A DNA stretch of 64,000 nucleotides, taken from assembly GCA_910576865.1 (NCBI GenBank), contig CAJTKE010000007.1:1-64000 (forward strand), written 5' to 3'. The notes beneath the pieces are model-generated. The model ran no database searches and was not told where the DNA came from. It worked only from the letters and a program-made list of their open reading frames with translations. This DNA is from an uncultured Oscillibacter sp. GTDB taxonomy: Bacteria; Bacillota; Clostridia; Oscillospirales; Oscillospiraceae. Shown in pieces: positions 23,328-31,245 of this stretch. The position numbers and the translations under genes were made by a program. How positions within the stretch are numbered: position 1 is the first letter of the stretch; each line of letters begins with the position of its first letter.

Positions 23328-23360
23328 GACCCGCCGTTTTGAACGGCGGGTCTCTTTTTT
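23328..23360 (+). terminator. Terminator after the first SLH-type gene
   Basis: 11-bp stem GACCCGCCGTT with its complement, followed by TCTTTTTT. Confidence 0.85.
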
Positions 23361-23381
23361 GCTTTACTGTGACAAAAGCTC

Positions 23382-23410
23382 TTGCATTTTCTGTCAGAAA
23401 GGAGTACAAT
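23382..23410 (+). promoter_or_regulatory. Promoter of the second SLH-type gene
   Basis: TTGCAT (23382-23387) and TACAAT (23405-23410), 17 bases apart. Confidence 0.75.
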
Positions 23411-23463
23411 ACGTCCTGATATCACCGCCGCGCGGCGGGCTGAAAAACTTAGGAGGAACCAAG

Positions 23464-24516
23464 ATGAAGAAAAAGCTGTTATCCCTGGCGCTGGCTCTGG
23501 TGCTGTGCCTGGGCCTGACCGTCCCCGCTTTCGCGGCGGAGCAGAAGATCGTCGTGAACGGCGAGGAGTATGAGCAGGTTCTGAAGGCGATCATGTCTGA
23601 GGAAGAGGACAAGCCCGTCGCGCTGAAGCTGGAATCCGACGTCCAGCTGACCGCCACGGTGGTCCTGGGCTCCAGCGATTACGACGGACTGTTCAACGGG
23701 CAGACCATCACCGTGGCGTCCCACGACGTCACCGTCGACCTCAACGGCCACACCCTGACCGGCGAGAAGGACGTCCCCGTCTTTGAGGTCCAGAAGGACT
23801 ACAAGCTGACCATCGTCGACACCTCCGCCGAAAAGGCCGGCAAGCTGGTGAGCCAGGGTGAGACCGACGTGGCCGTCGCGGATGGCGGCGAGTACGTGCC
23901 TCTGGCCGACGCCGCCGAGGCCCCCGCCGAGGCTGAGAAGCCCGCCGGGGACGAGAAGGAAGAGACCCCCGCCGAGACCGAGACCCCCGCCGCCCCCAAG
24001 TTCACCGACGTCCCGGCCACCTCCCCCTTCGCCAAGGCCATTGACTGGGCCGTTGCCGAGGGCATCACCACCGGCAAGACCGAGACCACCTTCGGCCCCT
24101 CCGACACCTGCACCGTGTCCCACATCCTGACCTTCCTGTGGCGCGCCAACGGCAAGCCCGGCGCCAAGGAGGGCGTGAAGGACCGTGACGCCGCCCTGGA
24201 GTGGTTCGAGAAGGAGATCGTTGACAATCACGGAGAGCCCGACGCCGCCTGCACCCGGTCCATGGCCATGCTCTACATCTGGCAGGCCGCCGGCAACCCG
24301 GAGACCGAGGCCAAGGTGAGCTTCACCGACGTGACCGACGGCGGAGAGTACGGCCTCCAGCCCATCGCCTGGGCCGTGGAGAAGGGCATCACCTCCGGCA
24401 CCGGCGACGGCACCACCTTCTCCCCCGACACCCCCTGCACCCGGGGCCAGATCGTGACCTTCCTGTACCGCGCCAATCAGGCCGCCGCCCCCGCCGAGGG
24501 CGAGGCCAGCAAGTAA
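23464..24516 (+). CDS. Secreted SLH-domain protein
   Basis: 350 residues with signal peptide KKKLLSLALALVLCLGLTVP cut near AFA-AE. A beta-rich N-terminal domain (about 25-140; NGHTLTGEKDVPVFEVQKDYKLTI, resembling the start of right-handed-helix adhesin repeats) is joined by an Ala/Glu/Pro linker to three SLH modules (FTDVPATSPFAKAIDWAVAE, VKDRDAALEWFEKEI, SFTDVTDGGEYGLQPIAWAV, ending CTRGQIVTFLYRAN). SLH modules anchor proteins to secondary cell-wall polymer, so it should sit on the cell surface. ATG at 23464 has AGGAGGAACC. The first SLH module is nearly the same DNA as in the gene before it. Confidence 0.88.
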   Translation: MKKKLLSLALALVLCLGLTVPAFAAEQKIVVNGEEYEQVLKAIMSEEEDKPVALKLESDVQLTATVVLGSSDYDGLFNGQTITVASHDVTVDLNGHTLTGEKDVPVFEVQKDYKLTIVDTSAEKAGKLVSQGETDVAVADGGEYVPLADAAEAPAEAEKPAGDEKEETPAETETPAAPKFTDVPATSPFAKAIDWAVAEGITTGKTETTFGPSDTCTVSHILTFLWRANGKPGAKEGVKDRDAALEWFEKEIVDNHGEPDAACTRSMAMLYIWQAAGNPETEAKVSFTDVTDGGEYGLQPIAWAVEKGITSGTGDGTTFSPDTPCTRGQIVTFLYRANQAAAPAEGEASK

Positions 24517-24530
24517 GCCTTTCCATAACG

Positions 24531-24562
24531 AAGCCCCGCCGTTCACACGGCGGGGCTTTTTT
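24531..24562. terminator. Terminator between the SLH gene and rpoN
   Basis: AAGCCCCGCCG with its complement and a T7 tract. It can serve the plus-strand SLH gene; the convergent rpoN ends 12 bases beyond. Confidence 0.85.
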
Positions 24563-24573
24563 TATGTACGCGC

Positions 24574-25905
24574 TTACTTCCTCCGGGCCGCCGAGGACCC
24601 CACCCCCAGCTCCAGGCGGTACTTGGTCACGGTCCGCCGGGCCACGGGCATGCCCCGCTCCGCCAGGAGGCGGCAGAGGTCCTGGTCGCTGCGGGGCCTG
24701 CGGGGGTCCTCCTCCCGGAGGAGGGCCAGGAGGCACTGCTTCACCGCCTGCCGGGAGACGCCGCCTCCCACCGGGAGGCTGAAGAAATACCGGAGGGGGT
24801 ATGTACCCTGGCGGCACTGGAGGTACTTCCCCCGGACGGCCCGGGAGACCGTGGAGGGGTGGAGCTCCAGCCGCCCGGCCAGGGCGGAGAGGGTCATGGG
24901 GGCCAGCTCCCGGGTCTGGCCGGAGAAGAAGGGGAGCTGGGCCTCCAGCGCCGCCTCCGCGCAGCGGCGGAGGGTGCCCCCCCGGCGCTCCAGGCTGCTG
25001 AGAAGCCAGCGGGCCTGCTGGAGCTTCTGACGGAGGTAGTCCTTTGTCTCCTTGTCGTCGGACTCCTTCAAAAGGCGGAGGTAGTAGTCGTTGACGGACA
25101 CCCGGGGGAGGTAGTACTCGTTCAGAATGACCTTCCACTCCCCGTCCAGCTCCGCCACGAAGACGTCGGGCCGGATATAGGCCGGGGGCTCCGAGGGCTG
25201 GAAGGCCCGGCCGGGGTGGGGCTCCAGGGAGGCGATGACCGCCTCCGCCGCCCGGACGGCCTCCAGGGTGACGCCCAGCTTCTGGGCGATGGCGGCGTGG
25301 TGCTTCCGTCCCAGCTCCGGGAGGAAGCGGGCGGCGATGTCCATGGCCAGGGCGTCCCCGTCCCCCCGGCGGCTCAGCTGGAGCAGCAGGCACTCGGACA
25401 ACGACCGGGCCCCCACGCCGGGGGGGTCCAGGCTCTGGAGGGTGTCCAGGGCCTGGTCCGTCAGGGCCTGGGGGATTTTCATGGCGGCGAGGCCCTCCAG
25501 GTCCTCCTGGCTGAGGTAGCCGTCCTCGTCCACCAGCTCCGCCAGATACACGCACAGGGCCGTCAGGGGCCTGGGAAGCCGGAGGCGGTGGATCTGGTCC
25601 CGGAGAAAGGGGGCCAGGCCCTCCAGCTCCCGGTCCGCCGCCCCGGCCTCCGGGGAGGCGTCCTCATGGGCGAAGGTGGCCCGGACACGGACGCCCCCGT
25701 CGATCCACCCGGCCTGCCGGCGGAGCTCCTCATAGGCCCGCTCCGGCGGGTCGGACTGGTCCAGCAGGGGGTTCTCCTCCGCCTGCCGGGAGAGGTAGGC
25801 CAGGAGCTCCTGGGAGGTCATCTGGAGGACCTCCATGGACTGCATCAGCTGGGGGGTCAGCTTCAGCTCCTGGCGCAGCTCGGTTTTCAATTGGACAAGG
25901 CTCAT
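24574..25905 (-). CDS. rpoN: RNA polymerase sigma-54 factor
   Basis: Directs RNA polymerase to -24/-12 promoters, which open only with an AAA+ activator. The 443-residue protein has the Gln/Leu-rich activator-interacting region I (LKLTPQLMQSMEVLQMTSQE), the acidic linker, the core-binding region (about 95-260, with DEDGYLSQEDL and LDPPGVGARSLSECLLLQL), the helix-turn-helix LELHPSTVSRAVRGKYLQ, and the RpoN box ARRTVTKYR near residue 428. ATG at 25903-25905 has GGAGAAATCT. Its neighbour on the same strand, 53 bases upstream, is a sigma-54 activator, a common pairing. I found no convincing -24/-12 promoter in the window. Confidence 0.95.
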   Translation of the reverse strand: MSLVQLKTELRQELKLTPQLMQSMEVLQMTSQELLAYLSRQAEENPLLDQSDPPERAYEELRRQAGWIDGGVRVRATFAHEDASPEAGAADRELEGLAPFLRDQIHRLRLPRPLTALCVYLAELVDEDGYLSQEDLEGLAAMKIPQALTDQALDTLQSLDPPGVGARSLSECLLLQLSRRGDGDALAMDIAARFLPELGRKHHAAIAQKLGVTLEAVRAAEAVIASLEPHPGRAFQPSEPPAYIRPDVFVAELDGEWKVILNEYYLPRVSVNDYYLRLLKESDDKETKDYLRQKLQQARWLLSSLERRGGTLRRCAEAALEAQLPFFSGQTRELAPMTLSALAGRLELHPSTVSRAVRGKYLQCRQGTYPLRYFFSLPVGGGVSRQAVKQCLLALLREEDPRRPRSDQDLCRLLAERGMPVARRTVTKYRLELGVGSSAARRK

Positions 25906-25939
25906 AGATTTCTCCTGTCACGACGAGGGCGGCCGGGGC

Positions 25940-25962
25940 GGGCGGCTGATAGCCGCCCCTAC
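25940..25962. repeat. REP element overlapping the sigma-54 activator stop codon
   Basis: GGGCGGCTGATAGCCGCCCC followed by TAC. The activator gene ends at the TAG read from 25959-25961. Confidence 0.85.
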
Positions 25963-27374
25963 TTCACGTACTTGGCCACCTTCCGGGCCGCCGTGGCCTG
26001 GGAGATGCCCAGCTCCCGGGCCACCGCCACGGTGGTGCCCCAGCGGCGGTAGGACTCCCGGATGATCTGCCCCTCGTAGGCGTCCATCCGCTCCGCCAGG
26101 GTGCCCTCCCGGGCGGGAGCGGGGGCGGCGGAGTCCGCGGCGTACTCCGCCGGCAGGTGCCCCGGGCCGATGATGGGGTCCTGGACGGTGATGGCCAGCC
26201 GCTCCACCAGATTCTCCAGCTGGCGGACGTTCCCCGGCCAGTCATAGCGCTCCAGAAAGGCCAGGAGGCGGGGGCTGAAGGTCAGGTTCTTCTCATACTC
26301 CCCGCAGAACCGGGCCAGGAACTGGTGGGCCAGGGGGAGGATGTCCTCCCGCCGCTGCCGCAGGGGCGGGATGTGGATGCGGATGACGTTGAGCCGGTAG
26401 AAGAGGTCGGAGCGGAAGAGGCCCCGCTGGACCGCCTCCTCCAGGTTCCGGTTGGTGGCAACCAGAAGGCGGAAGTCCAGCTCGATGCGCTTGTTGCCGG
26501 AGAGGCGCTCGATGGTCTTCTCCTGGATGAGCTGGAGGAGCTTGGACTGGATGTGGGGGGGGAGCTCCCCGATCTCGTCCAGGAAGAGGGTGCCGTTGTT
26601 GGCCAGCTCGATCTTGCCGATCTTGCCGCCGCTGGCGGCGCCGGTGAAGGCCCCCTTCTCATAGCCGAAGAGCTCCGACTCGATGAGGTTTTCGTGGAGC
26701 ACGGCGCAGTTGACCTCGATGAAGGGCCCCTCGGCCCGGTTGCTCATGGCGTGGATGGCCTTGGCCACGGCGCTCTTCCCCACGCCGGTTTCCCCGGTGA
26801 TGAGAATGTTGGCCTTGGTGTTGGCCGTGTTCTGCATCAGGGTCCACAGGCGCTGCATGGAGGCGCTTTTGAAGATCAGGCTGGTGGAGGTGGCCCGGGT
26901 GCGGAGCTCGGCGATCTCCTGGGTGTACTGCTGGAGGGAGTCCTGGAGGTGGCGGTAGTTCCGCTGGATGGCGTTGATCTGCTCCATGGACACCGTGTTG
27001 AAGCAGACGGCGAATTTCAGCTCCCCGGCGCTGTCGAACAGGGGGATGCCCACGGTCATGACGTTTTTGTGGGAGTGGTTGATGGTCTGGGTGGCGGTGA
27101 TTTTCCGCCGCTGGCGGATGACCTCGGCGGTGACGCAGGGGGAGAAGGTGCCGTCGGCCTCCAGGTCGAAGGCGGAGCGGCCCACGATGGAGTCGTGGAC
27201 GAAGCCGAAGTTCTTCTCATAGCTCTCGCTGACCCGGAGGATGGTGCCCTTGGCGTCGGAGAGCATCATGTCGTCCGCCAGGACCAGGTTGTTTTCGGGG
27301 CTGAGGATGTCGAAGAGGCCCCGGAGGTTGATGTCGTCGTCAAAAAGGGCGGTGATATCCGATGCCTGCGGCAT
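25959..27374 (-). CDS. Sigma-54-dependent transcriptional activator (PAS, AAA+, HTH)
   Basis: 471 residues. A PAS-like sensor domain (about 10-140, DDMMLSDAKGTILRVSESYE) precedes a coiled linker, the AAA+ domain with Walker A GETGVGKS near 205, the sigma-54-contacting loop GAFTGA near 265, Walker B GTLFLDEIGELP near 290, and arginine fingers near LFRSDLFYRLN, and a TyrR-type helix-turn-helix (VAVARELGISQATAARKVAK, about 445-467). No receiver domain is present, so it senses a ligand directly. ATG at 27372-27374 has AAAGGAGG; longer frames run into repeat DNA. It should drive a sigma-54 promoter with RpoN; the target is not visible. Confidence 0.93.
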   Translation of the reverse strand: MPQASDITALFDDDINLRGLFDILSPENNLVLADDMMLSDAKGTILRVSESYEKNFGFVHDSIVGRSAFDLEADGTFSPCVTAEVIRQRRKITATQTINHSHKNVMTVGIPLFDSAGELKFAVCFNTVSMEQINAIQRNYRHLQDSLQQYTQEIAELRTRATSTSLIFKSASMQRLWTLMQNTANTKANILITGETGVGKSAVAKAIHAMSNRAEGPFIEVNCAVLHENLIESELFGYEKGAFTGAASGGKIGKIELANNGTLFLDEIGELPPHIQSKLLQLIQEKTIERLSGNKRIELDFRLLVATNRNLEEAVQRGLFRSDLFYRLNVIRIHIPPLRQRREDILPLAHQFLARFCGEYEKNLTFSPRLLAFLERYDWPGNVRQLENLVERLAITVQDPIIGPGHLPAEYAADSAAPAPAREGTLAERMDAYEGQIIRESYRRWGTTVAVARELGISQATAARKVAKYVK

Positions 27375-27461
27375 GGCGGGGCCTCCTTTTCTTCCCCCGT
27401 TGGGGGAGGGGTTTTCCGGCGCTGACGCGCGGGGGAGTCTCAAGCCATGATGATGGCTTGG

Positions 27462-27649
27462 CAATGCACCCCCCATTCTCTCTTTTGCGAAAAGAGAGAA
27501 TGCGCCGTGCACGGTGGAAGAGAGAAAACGAGGGGCGCGTAAGAGCTGCAGACAGTTTGATACGCAAGTCTTCCGTCCGCGGCGTGGTGCGGGCGGGGGT
27601 TTTGGTGGTCGACGCAAGGACTGTCCGGCCCTCCCCGCTGCCGCTGACC
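27462..27649 (-). repeat. 188-bp dispersed element, copy C
   Basis: Minus-strand copy of the element at 11597-11784 and 28361-28548, equal in length and without internal gaps by eye. The 13-bp hairpin is at 27474-27502. With the REP at 27738 it fills the region 27375-27772, which holds no gene. Confidence 0.85.
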
Positions 27650-27737
27650 TGGGGGTTGGAGGAGAAAACCTCCCTGTGGGGCCCGGTCCCTTGACCGGGC
27701 CATTTCCACCGGGCCCTCTCTTCTCCCGACAGAACAC

Positions 27738-27764
27738 CCTGTAGGGGCGGCAATCTGCCGCCCG
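27738..27764. repeat. REP element
   Basis: CCTGTAGGGGCGGCAATCTG followed by CCGCCCG, the same sequence as the copy at 10131-10157. Confidence 0.85.
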
Positions 27765-27772
27765 TCTCCCAG

Positions 27773-28021
27773 TCAGGCCGTTCCCCCGGGCCCGCCCCGC
27801 CATGCGGGGTCGTCCGTGACGCCCAGCAGATAGTCCGTGGAGACGTGGAAATACTCCGCCAGAAGCACCAGCTTTTCAAAGGTGGTTTCTCTTGTCCCGT
27901 TTTCCATCGTGCAGATTGCTTTGTTGGAAAGCCCTATGACTTCCCCCAATTGCTTCTGGCTGATACCGGCCTGCTTCCGCAACAGGGAAAGCCTCTCATC
28001 AAATAAAATCAACTTTTGCAT
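27773..28021 (-). CDS. XRE-family HTH regulator
   Basis: 82 residues, nearly all a Cro/C1-type helix-turn-helix: LSLLRKQAGISQKQLGEVIGLS then AICTMENGTRETTFEKLVLL and YFHVSTDYLLGV, which is the same ending seen in the broken regulator at 1810. ATG at 28019-28021 follows AAGGGG. It is divergent from the 82-residue small protein at 28101, with a 7-bp inverted repeat (28047-28071) between them that probably is its operator. It likely represses its own and the neighbour's promoter. No phage genes are near. Confidence 0.88.
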   Translation of the reverse strand: MQKLILFDERLSLLRKQAGISQKQLGEVIGLSNKAICTMENGTRETTFEKLVLLAEYFHVSTDYLLGVTDDPAWRGGPGGTA

Positions 28022-28046
28022 ACAAACCCCTTGACATTTTACGGTT

Positions 28047-28071
28047 AGTAGATTATCATAGAGTCTACTAA
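28047..28071. promoter_or_regulatory. Likely operator of the XRE regulator
   Basis: TAGTAGA and TCTACTA form a 7-bp inverted repeat with an 11-base spacer, overlapping a TATGATAAT-like -10 of the minus-strand gene. Confidence 0.65.
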
Positions 28072-28100
28072 AAGTAAATAGTGGAAGGAATGAATAACAG

Positions 28101-28349
28101 ATGCTTGATATTATGAATGCCATTTATCATGACGAGCTTCCTTCCATGCTGGTATTTTCCGACCTGGAGGAACCGGGAATTGCGGAGGAAGAGAAAATCA
28201 AAAACCAGCTTCGCGCCGTCGACAAGGCTGTGGAAGAGGCACTGATTCCCAGCATTGAGGCTCTTGCAAACAAAAAGGCGGAGGAGGGTTTCTACACCGG
28301 CGTCCGCTTTGGCGCGCGGCTGATGGCAGAGCTTATGACGCAGGTCTGA
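28101..28349 (+). CDS. Small helical protein divergent from XRE regulator (DUF6809-like)
   Basis: 82 residues: LDIMNAIYHDELPSM, an acidic middle with long helices (RAVDKAVEEALIPSIEAL), and the ending EEGFYTGVRFGARLMAEL. The C-terminal G-x-R-x-G-x-x-L-M-x-E pattern resembles small DUF6809-type proteins; the name is from memory and only tentative. ATG at 28101 follows AAGGAATG. It forms a divergent pair with the XRE gene. A similar layout is at 36319-36882, with an 84-residue protein ending RLLFQKAVSLGKWM. No catalytic residues or membrane segment are seen. A 188-bp repeat follows directly. Confidence 0.65.
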   Translation: MLDIMNAIYHDELPSMLVFSDLEEPGIAEEEKIKNQLRAVDKAVEEALIPSIEALANKKAEEGFYTGVRFGARLMAELMTQV

Positions 28350-28360
28350 CGCAAGCGCCA

Positions 28361-28548
28361 AGTCAGCGGCAGCGAGGACGGAAGGACAGGCCTTGCATCA
28401 ACCTCCAAAGCCCCCGCCCGCACCACGCCGCGGACGGAAGACATGCGTAATAAACCGTCCGTACCTCTTGCGCGCCCCTCGTTTTCTCTCTTCCACCGTG
28501 CACGGCGCATTCTCTCTTTTCGCAAAAGAGAGAATGGGGGGTGCATTG
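28361..28548 (+). repeat. 188-bp dispersed element, copy B
   Basis: Same element as 11597-11784, hairpin at 28508-28536. It starts 11 bases after the small gene's stop codon and fills the gap to the pyrophosphatase gene. Confidence 0.85.
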
Positions 28549-28599
28549 CACCAGCCATCGCTGGTCACCAATCCACCCCGCCCGCAAGGGCGAGTACCA

Positions 28600-30213
28600 T
28601 CACCCCCAAAGGGCGGACAGCATGGGAATGACCTGCTTCTTCCGAGACATGATCTTGGGCAAAAACGCGCAGCTCACCTCCCCCTTGATGCCAAACGCCT
28701 GCCGGATGGTGTCCTCGTCGCCGACGAAGAGGAGCTGCGTCCCCTCCAGCAGCACGTCGGTGATCATCAGCACCACGCTCTGGAGCCCCCGCTTTTTCCG
28801 GGTCTCCGTCATGATGGCCAGGAACTCGTCCAGCCGCTTCAAAAGCCGGTCGGAGTCCATGGTGGTGATCTGGCTCACCGCCAGATTGTGCCCGGCGATG
28901 TGGAACTCCTTGTAGTCCGTCTTCAGCATGGCCTCGGCGGTCTTGTCGTCGCCGCAGGAGGCGGAGAAGATGGCCTGCCCCAGGTCCTCCAGCTTCACGC
29001 TCGCGATCCGGGCCATGCGGTTGGCGATGTCGATGTCCCGCTGGGTGCAGGTGGGGGATTTGAACATGACCGTGTCCGAGACGATGGCCGCCGCCATGAG
29101 CCCCGCCATTTTCGCCGTGGGCATCAGGCCCTTTTCCTGGTACATCTCGGCGATGATGGTGTTGGTGCTGCCCACGGCCTCGTTTCGGACGTGGATGGGG
29201 TTGGTGGTCTGGATGTCCGCCAGGCGGTGGTGGTCGATGATCTCCAGAATGTCCGCCTGGTCCAGGCCCACCACGGACTGGGACTTCTCGTTGTGGTCCA
29301 CCAGGACCACCCGCTTGCGCCGGGGGCGGAGCAGGTGGAACCGGGACAGCATGCCCACCACCCGCTCCTCCTCGTCCAGGATGGGATAGGCCCGGAAGCG
29401 GCTTTCCAGCACGGCGTTCTGCACGTCGTCGATATAGTCGTCCAGGTGGAAGCAGACCAGGTCATGGTCCTTGCAGATCCGGGCGATGGGCAGGGCGTGG
29501 AAGATGAGGCGCAGGGCCTGATAGGCGTCGATGGGGGTGGAGATGACGCAGGTCTTCCCCGCCTTCTCCAGTGCCTCCGGGGCCACCTCCCCCTGGCAGA
29601 CGATGACGCAGTTCACCTGGAGCTCCAGGGCCCGGTGGACCATGTCCGGCTGGTCGCCGCAGATGACCACGCTGTCCGGGCTGGAGAAGAGCAGGTTCTC
29701 CCGGCTGGCGGGCAGGGCGATGGTCACCTCCCCGGAGACCATGTCCGGCGTCTCGGCGCTCTCGTGGAGGAGCTTGCCCTCCAGCACGGAGATGAGGTTG
29801 AAGACCGGGATGTCGTCCACCCGGGGGTTGTGGACGGTGGTCATGTCATAGCTGGCGATGTCCCCGGCGGAGAGGGTGCCGAAGAGGGTGCCGTCCTCGT
29901 TGGCCACGGGGAGGATGGAGAGCTTGCCCCCCTGCATGGTCTCCCAGGCCCGGCTGATGGCGGCGGCGGGAGAGAGAGTGGGGGGCGTATCGTAGTCCAG
30001 GTCCCGGACCTGGGTGCGGACGTTTTCGATGAGCCGGGGGGGCTGGAAGCCGAAGCGGTCCAGGACGATCTGGGTCTCGTCGCTGATCTGGCCCAGGCGG
30101 GCGGCCTGATACTGCCGGCTGCCCATGGCGTTCTGGAGGGCGGCGTAGGCCATGGCGGCGACGATGGAGTCCGTGTCCGGGTTCCGGTGCCCGGTGATAT
30201 AGATGGTGTCCAT
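28600..30213 (-). CDS. ppaC: Manganese-dependent inorganic pyrophosphatase with CBS and DRTGG domains
   Basis: Hydrolyses pyrophosphate to phosphate, pulling biosynthetic reactions forward. The 537-residue family II enzyme has the DHH catalytic domain split by an insert: ITGHRNPDTDSI near residue 8, then two CBS motifs with a DRTGG domain between (about 70-300; LSILPVANEDGTLFGTLSAGD, YPILDEEERVVGMLSRF), then VLVDHNEKSQS near 307 and IIDHHRLADI near 330, ending in DHHA2 (about 410-535). CBS-PPases are regulated by adenine nucleotides: AMP/ADP inhibit and ATP or Ap4A activate. ATG at 30211-30213. Length matches the regulated Clostridia form. Confidence 0.93.
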   Translation of the reverse strand: MDTIYITGHRNPDTDSIVAAMAYAALQNAMGSRQYQAARLGQISDETQIVLDRFGFQPPRLIENVRTQVRDLDYDTPPTLSPAAAISRAWETMQGGKLSILPVANEDGTLFGTLSAGDIASYDMTTVHNPRVDDIPVFNLISVLEGKLLHESAETPDMVSGEVTIALPASRENLLFSSPDSVVICGDQPDMVHRALELQVNCVIVCQGEVAPEALEKAGKTCVISTPIDAYQALRLIFHALPIARICKDHDLVCFHLDDYIDDVQNAVLESRFRAYPILDEEERVVGMLSRFHLLRPRRKRVVLVDHNEKSQSVVGLDQADILEIIDHHRLADIQTTNPIHVRNEAVGSTNTIIAEMYQEKGLMPTAKMAGLMAAAIVSDTVMFKSPTCTQRDIDIANRMARIASVKLEDLGQAIFSASCGDDKTAEAMLKTDYKEFHIAGHNLAVSQITTMDSDRLLKRLDEFLAIMTETRKKRGLQSVVLMITDVLLEGTQLLFVGDEDTIRQAFGIKGEVSCAFLPKIMSRKKQVIPMLSALWG

Positions 30214-30332
30214 AGGAAAGGCTCCTTTCGCGTTCTCATTCCATTATGCTTCCCAAACGGGGAAATGTCAATCTTCAAGGAGGCGCGCGGGGGTCCTTCG
30301 GGAAAAAATCCCGCGGATTTGCCGAATTCCTC

Positions 30333-30361
30333 TTGCATTGGAAAACCCGCTGTGGTATGAT
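30333..30361 (+). promoter_or_regulatory. Promoter of rpsB-tsf
   Basis: TTGCAT (30333-30338) and TATGAT (30356-30361), 17 bases apart, leaving a leader of about 115 bases that could hold an S2 control site; I cannot define its fold. Confidence 0.75.
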
Positions 30362-30483
30362 ATTTCAGCATTCCGCACGGCGCGTCGACTTTCTGTCTGT
30401 GTCCGGGGAGGATTCCCACGGATTGGCGGGAGGGATGAAGCCGCCGGAGGGTAAACTAAATTTGATTTGGAGGAACAAACACA

Positions 30484-31209
30484 ATGGCAAATTCCAGCGT
30501 CGTATCCATGAAGGCCCTGCTTGAGGCGGGCGTCCACTTCGGCCACCAGACCCGCCGGTGGAACCCCAAAATGGCTCCCTATATCTACACGGAGCGCAAC
30601 GGCATCTATATCGTCGATCTTCAGAAGACCGTCCGCAAGCTGGAGGAGGCGTACAACTTCGTCCGCCAGCTCAGCGAGAACGGCCAGTCCCTGCTCTTCG
30701 TCGGCACCAAGAAGCAGGCCCAGGACGCCATCCGCGAGGAGGCGGGCCGCTGCGGCCAGTACTACGTCAACGCCCGGTGGCTGGGCGGCATGATGACCAA
30801 CTTCAAGACCATGCGCACCCGGGTGGACCGGCTGAACCAGCTGAAGGCCATGCAGGAGGACGGCACCTTCGACATGCTGCCCAAGAAGGAAGTCATGAAG
30901 CACCTGGGCGAGATCGCCAAGCTGGAGAAGTATCTCGGCGGCGTGAAGGAGATGAAGAAGCTCCCCGGCGCCCTCTTCATCGTGGACACCCGGAAGGAGC
31001 GCAACGCCATCGCCGAGGCCCACAAGCTGGGCATCCCCGTGGTGGCCATCGCGGACACCAACTGCGACCCCGATGAGATCGACTATGTCATCCCCGGCAA
31101 CGACGACGCCATCCGGGCCATCAAGCTGATCTCCTCCATCATGGCCAACGCCGTGCTGGAGGGCCGCCAGGGCGAGCAGACCGAGGAGGCCGCCCCCGCC
31201 GCTGAGTAA
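30484..31209 (+). CDS. rpsB: 30S ribosomal protein S2
   Basis: 241 residues of the small ribosomal subunit, binding 16S rRNA and S1/bS21 region of the head-platform junction. Starts [20 protein letters not shown], then [22 protein letters not shown], and ends in the typical acidic tail. Length and motifs are standard. It is the first gene of the usual rpsB-tsf operon, with tsf 36 bases downstream and a shared terminator after that. The ATG at 30484 follows TTGGAGGAAC. Confidence 0.98.
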   Translation: MANSSVVSMKALLEAGVHFGHQTRRWNPKMAPYIYTERNGIYIVDLQKTVRKLEEAYNFVRQLSENGQSLLFVGTKKQAQDAIREEAGRCGQYYVNARWLGGMMTNFKTMRTRVDRLNQLKAMQEDGTFDMLPKKEVMKHLGEIAKLEKYLGGVKEMKKLPGALFIVDTRKERNAIAEAHKLGIPVVAIADTNCDPDEIDYVIPGNDDAIRAIKLISSIMANAVLEGRQGEQTEEAAPAAE

Positions 31210-31245
31210 GAAACGACGAAACTATAAATTTGGAGGAAAGCGATT

